This document shows positions 62,933-64,000 of a stretch of 64,000 bases of DNA, piece by piece. The translations under genes and the position numbers were made by a program. Source of the DNA: JADGGM01 sp027307005 (GTDB lineage Bacteria > Gemmatimonadota > Gemmatimonadetes > Gemmatimonadales > Gemmatimonadaceae); the NCBI GenBank assembly GCA_035455745.1, contig DATIEP010000072.1:12291-76290 (forward strand), given 5' to 3'. The notes beneath the pieces were generated by a model. The model did not search any database and was not told where the DNA came from. It worked only from the letters and a program-made list of their open reading frames with translations. Every line of letters begins with the position of its first letter. The first letter of the stretch is position 1.

Positions 62933-63030
62933 GAAAGTCGGACGTTAGGCGAACGACAATCGGAGTTGGTGTAGGTCATGGAATGGAGACATCAATGAAG
63001 CGTGATGCTCTGCTTGCAGAATGGGGAATT
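62933..63030 (-). other. 23S-5S rRNA spacer
   Basis: A 98-base spacer with no tRNA or ORF. It carries one GTTAGGC word at 62944-62950 in antisense to the operon, which shows that the word is not limited to coding DNA. Confidence 0.7.

Positions 63031-64000
<970 letters not shown>

Overview
The window is GC-rich, with genes packed in long operons whose ends overlap (TGATG, ATGA and GTGA junctions). It looks like chromosomal core sequence from a Gram-negative (diderm) bacterium. The gene content fits Gemmatimonadota best: complete Kdo, Lpt, lipid A and Bam gene sets, an LpxC-FabZ fusion, bacillithiol synthesis (bshC) and the McsA-McsB-ClpC protein-arginine-phosphorylation module in one genome. 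The phylum is an inference from gene content. I could run no database search.

Layout. Bases 1-2230 (minus strand) hold a HEAT-like gene running off the left edge and a 142-residue companion. Bases 2231-2626 have no intact gene, only the N-terminus of a P-loop kinase. Bases 2627-19187 (plus strand) are one long transcription unit: kdsB, pyrG, kdsA, kdsC, kdsD, lptC, lptA, a lptB with an extra N-terminal domain, rpoN, five genes for glycosyl transfer and membrane glycolipid work, and dapF. Bases 19188-19529 lie between convergent operons and hold hairpins, a terminator and a 28-bp site that matches the XerCD dif site, so this is probably the replication terminus.

From 19530 to the right edge everything is on the minus strand and points toward dif. 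In order of increasing coordinate: a TPR membrane protein, tRNA-Arg(CCT), apt, acyP, a Pro/Ala-rich protein, pcm, surE, a GT2, a MerR regulator, gpsA, plsY, der, a PDZ/radical-SAM protein, a secreted TPR protein, larC, thrC, uvrC, murJ, bshC, rlmH, gdhA, lpxK, an acyltransferase, lpxB, a Gfo/Idh oxidoreductase, lpxA, lpxC-fabZ, lpxD, ompH/skp and bamA. Then come clpC, mcsB, mcsA, lolD, lolC, lysS, prfB (with its programmed frameshift), a zinc-ribbon protein, a GGDEF-like protein, a small Trm112-type gene, era, 5S rRNA and the 3' third of 23S rRNA.

Much of the window builds the outer membrane. Kdo synthesis and the Lpt transport parts lie left of dif. Lipid A synthesis, BamA/Skp, Lol lipoprotein export and MurJ lie right of it. 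The most unusual DNA-level signal is a dispersed 7-mer, GTTAGGC. I counted 71 exact copies on both strands, roughly ten times what base composition predicts. It occurs in several reading frames, at stop codons and in the rRNA spacer, mostly in gene sense, so on both sides of dif it mostly points toward dif.
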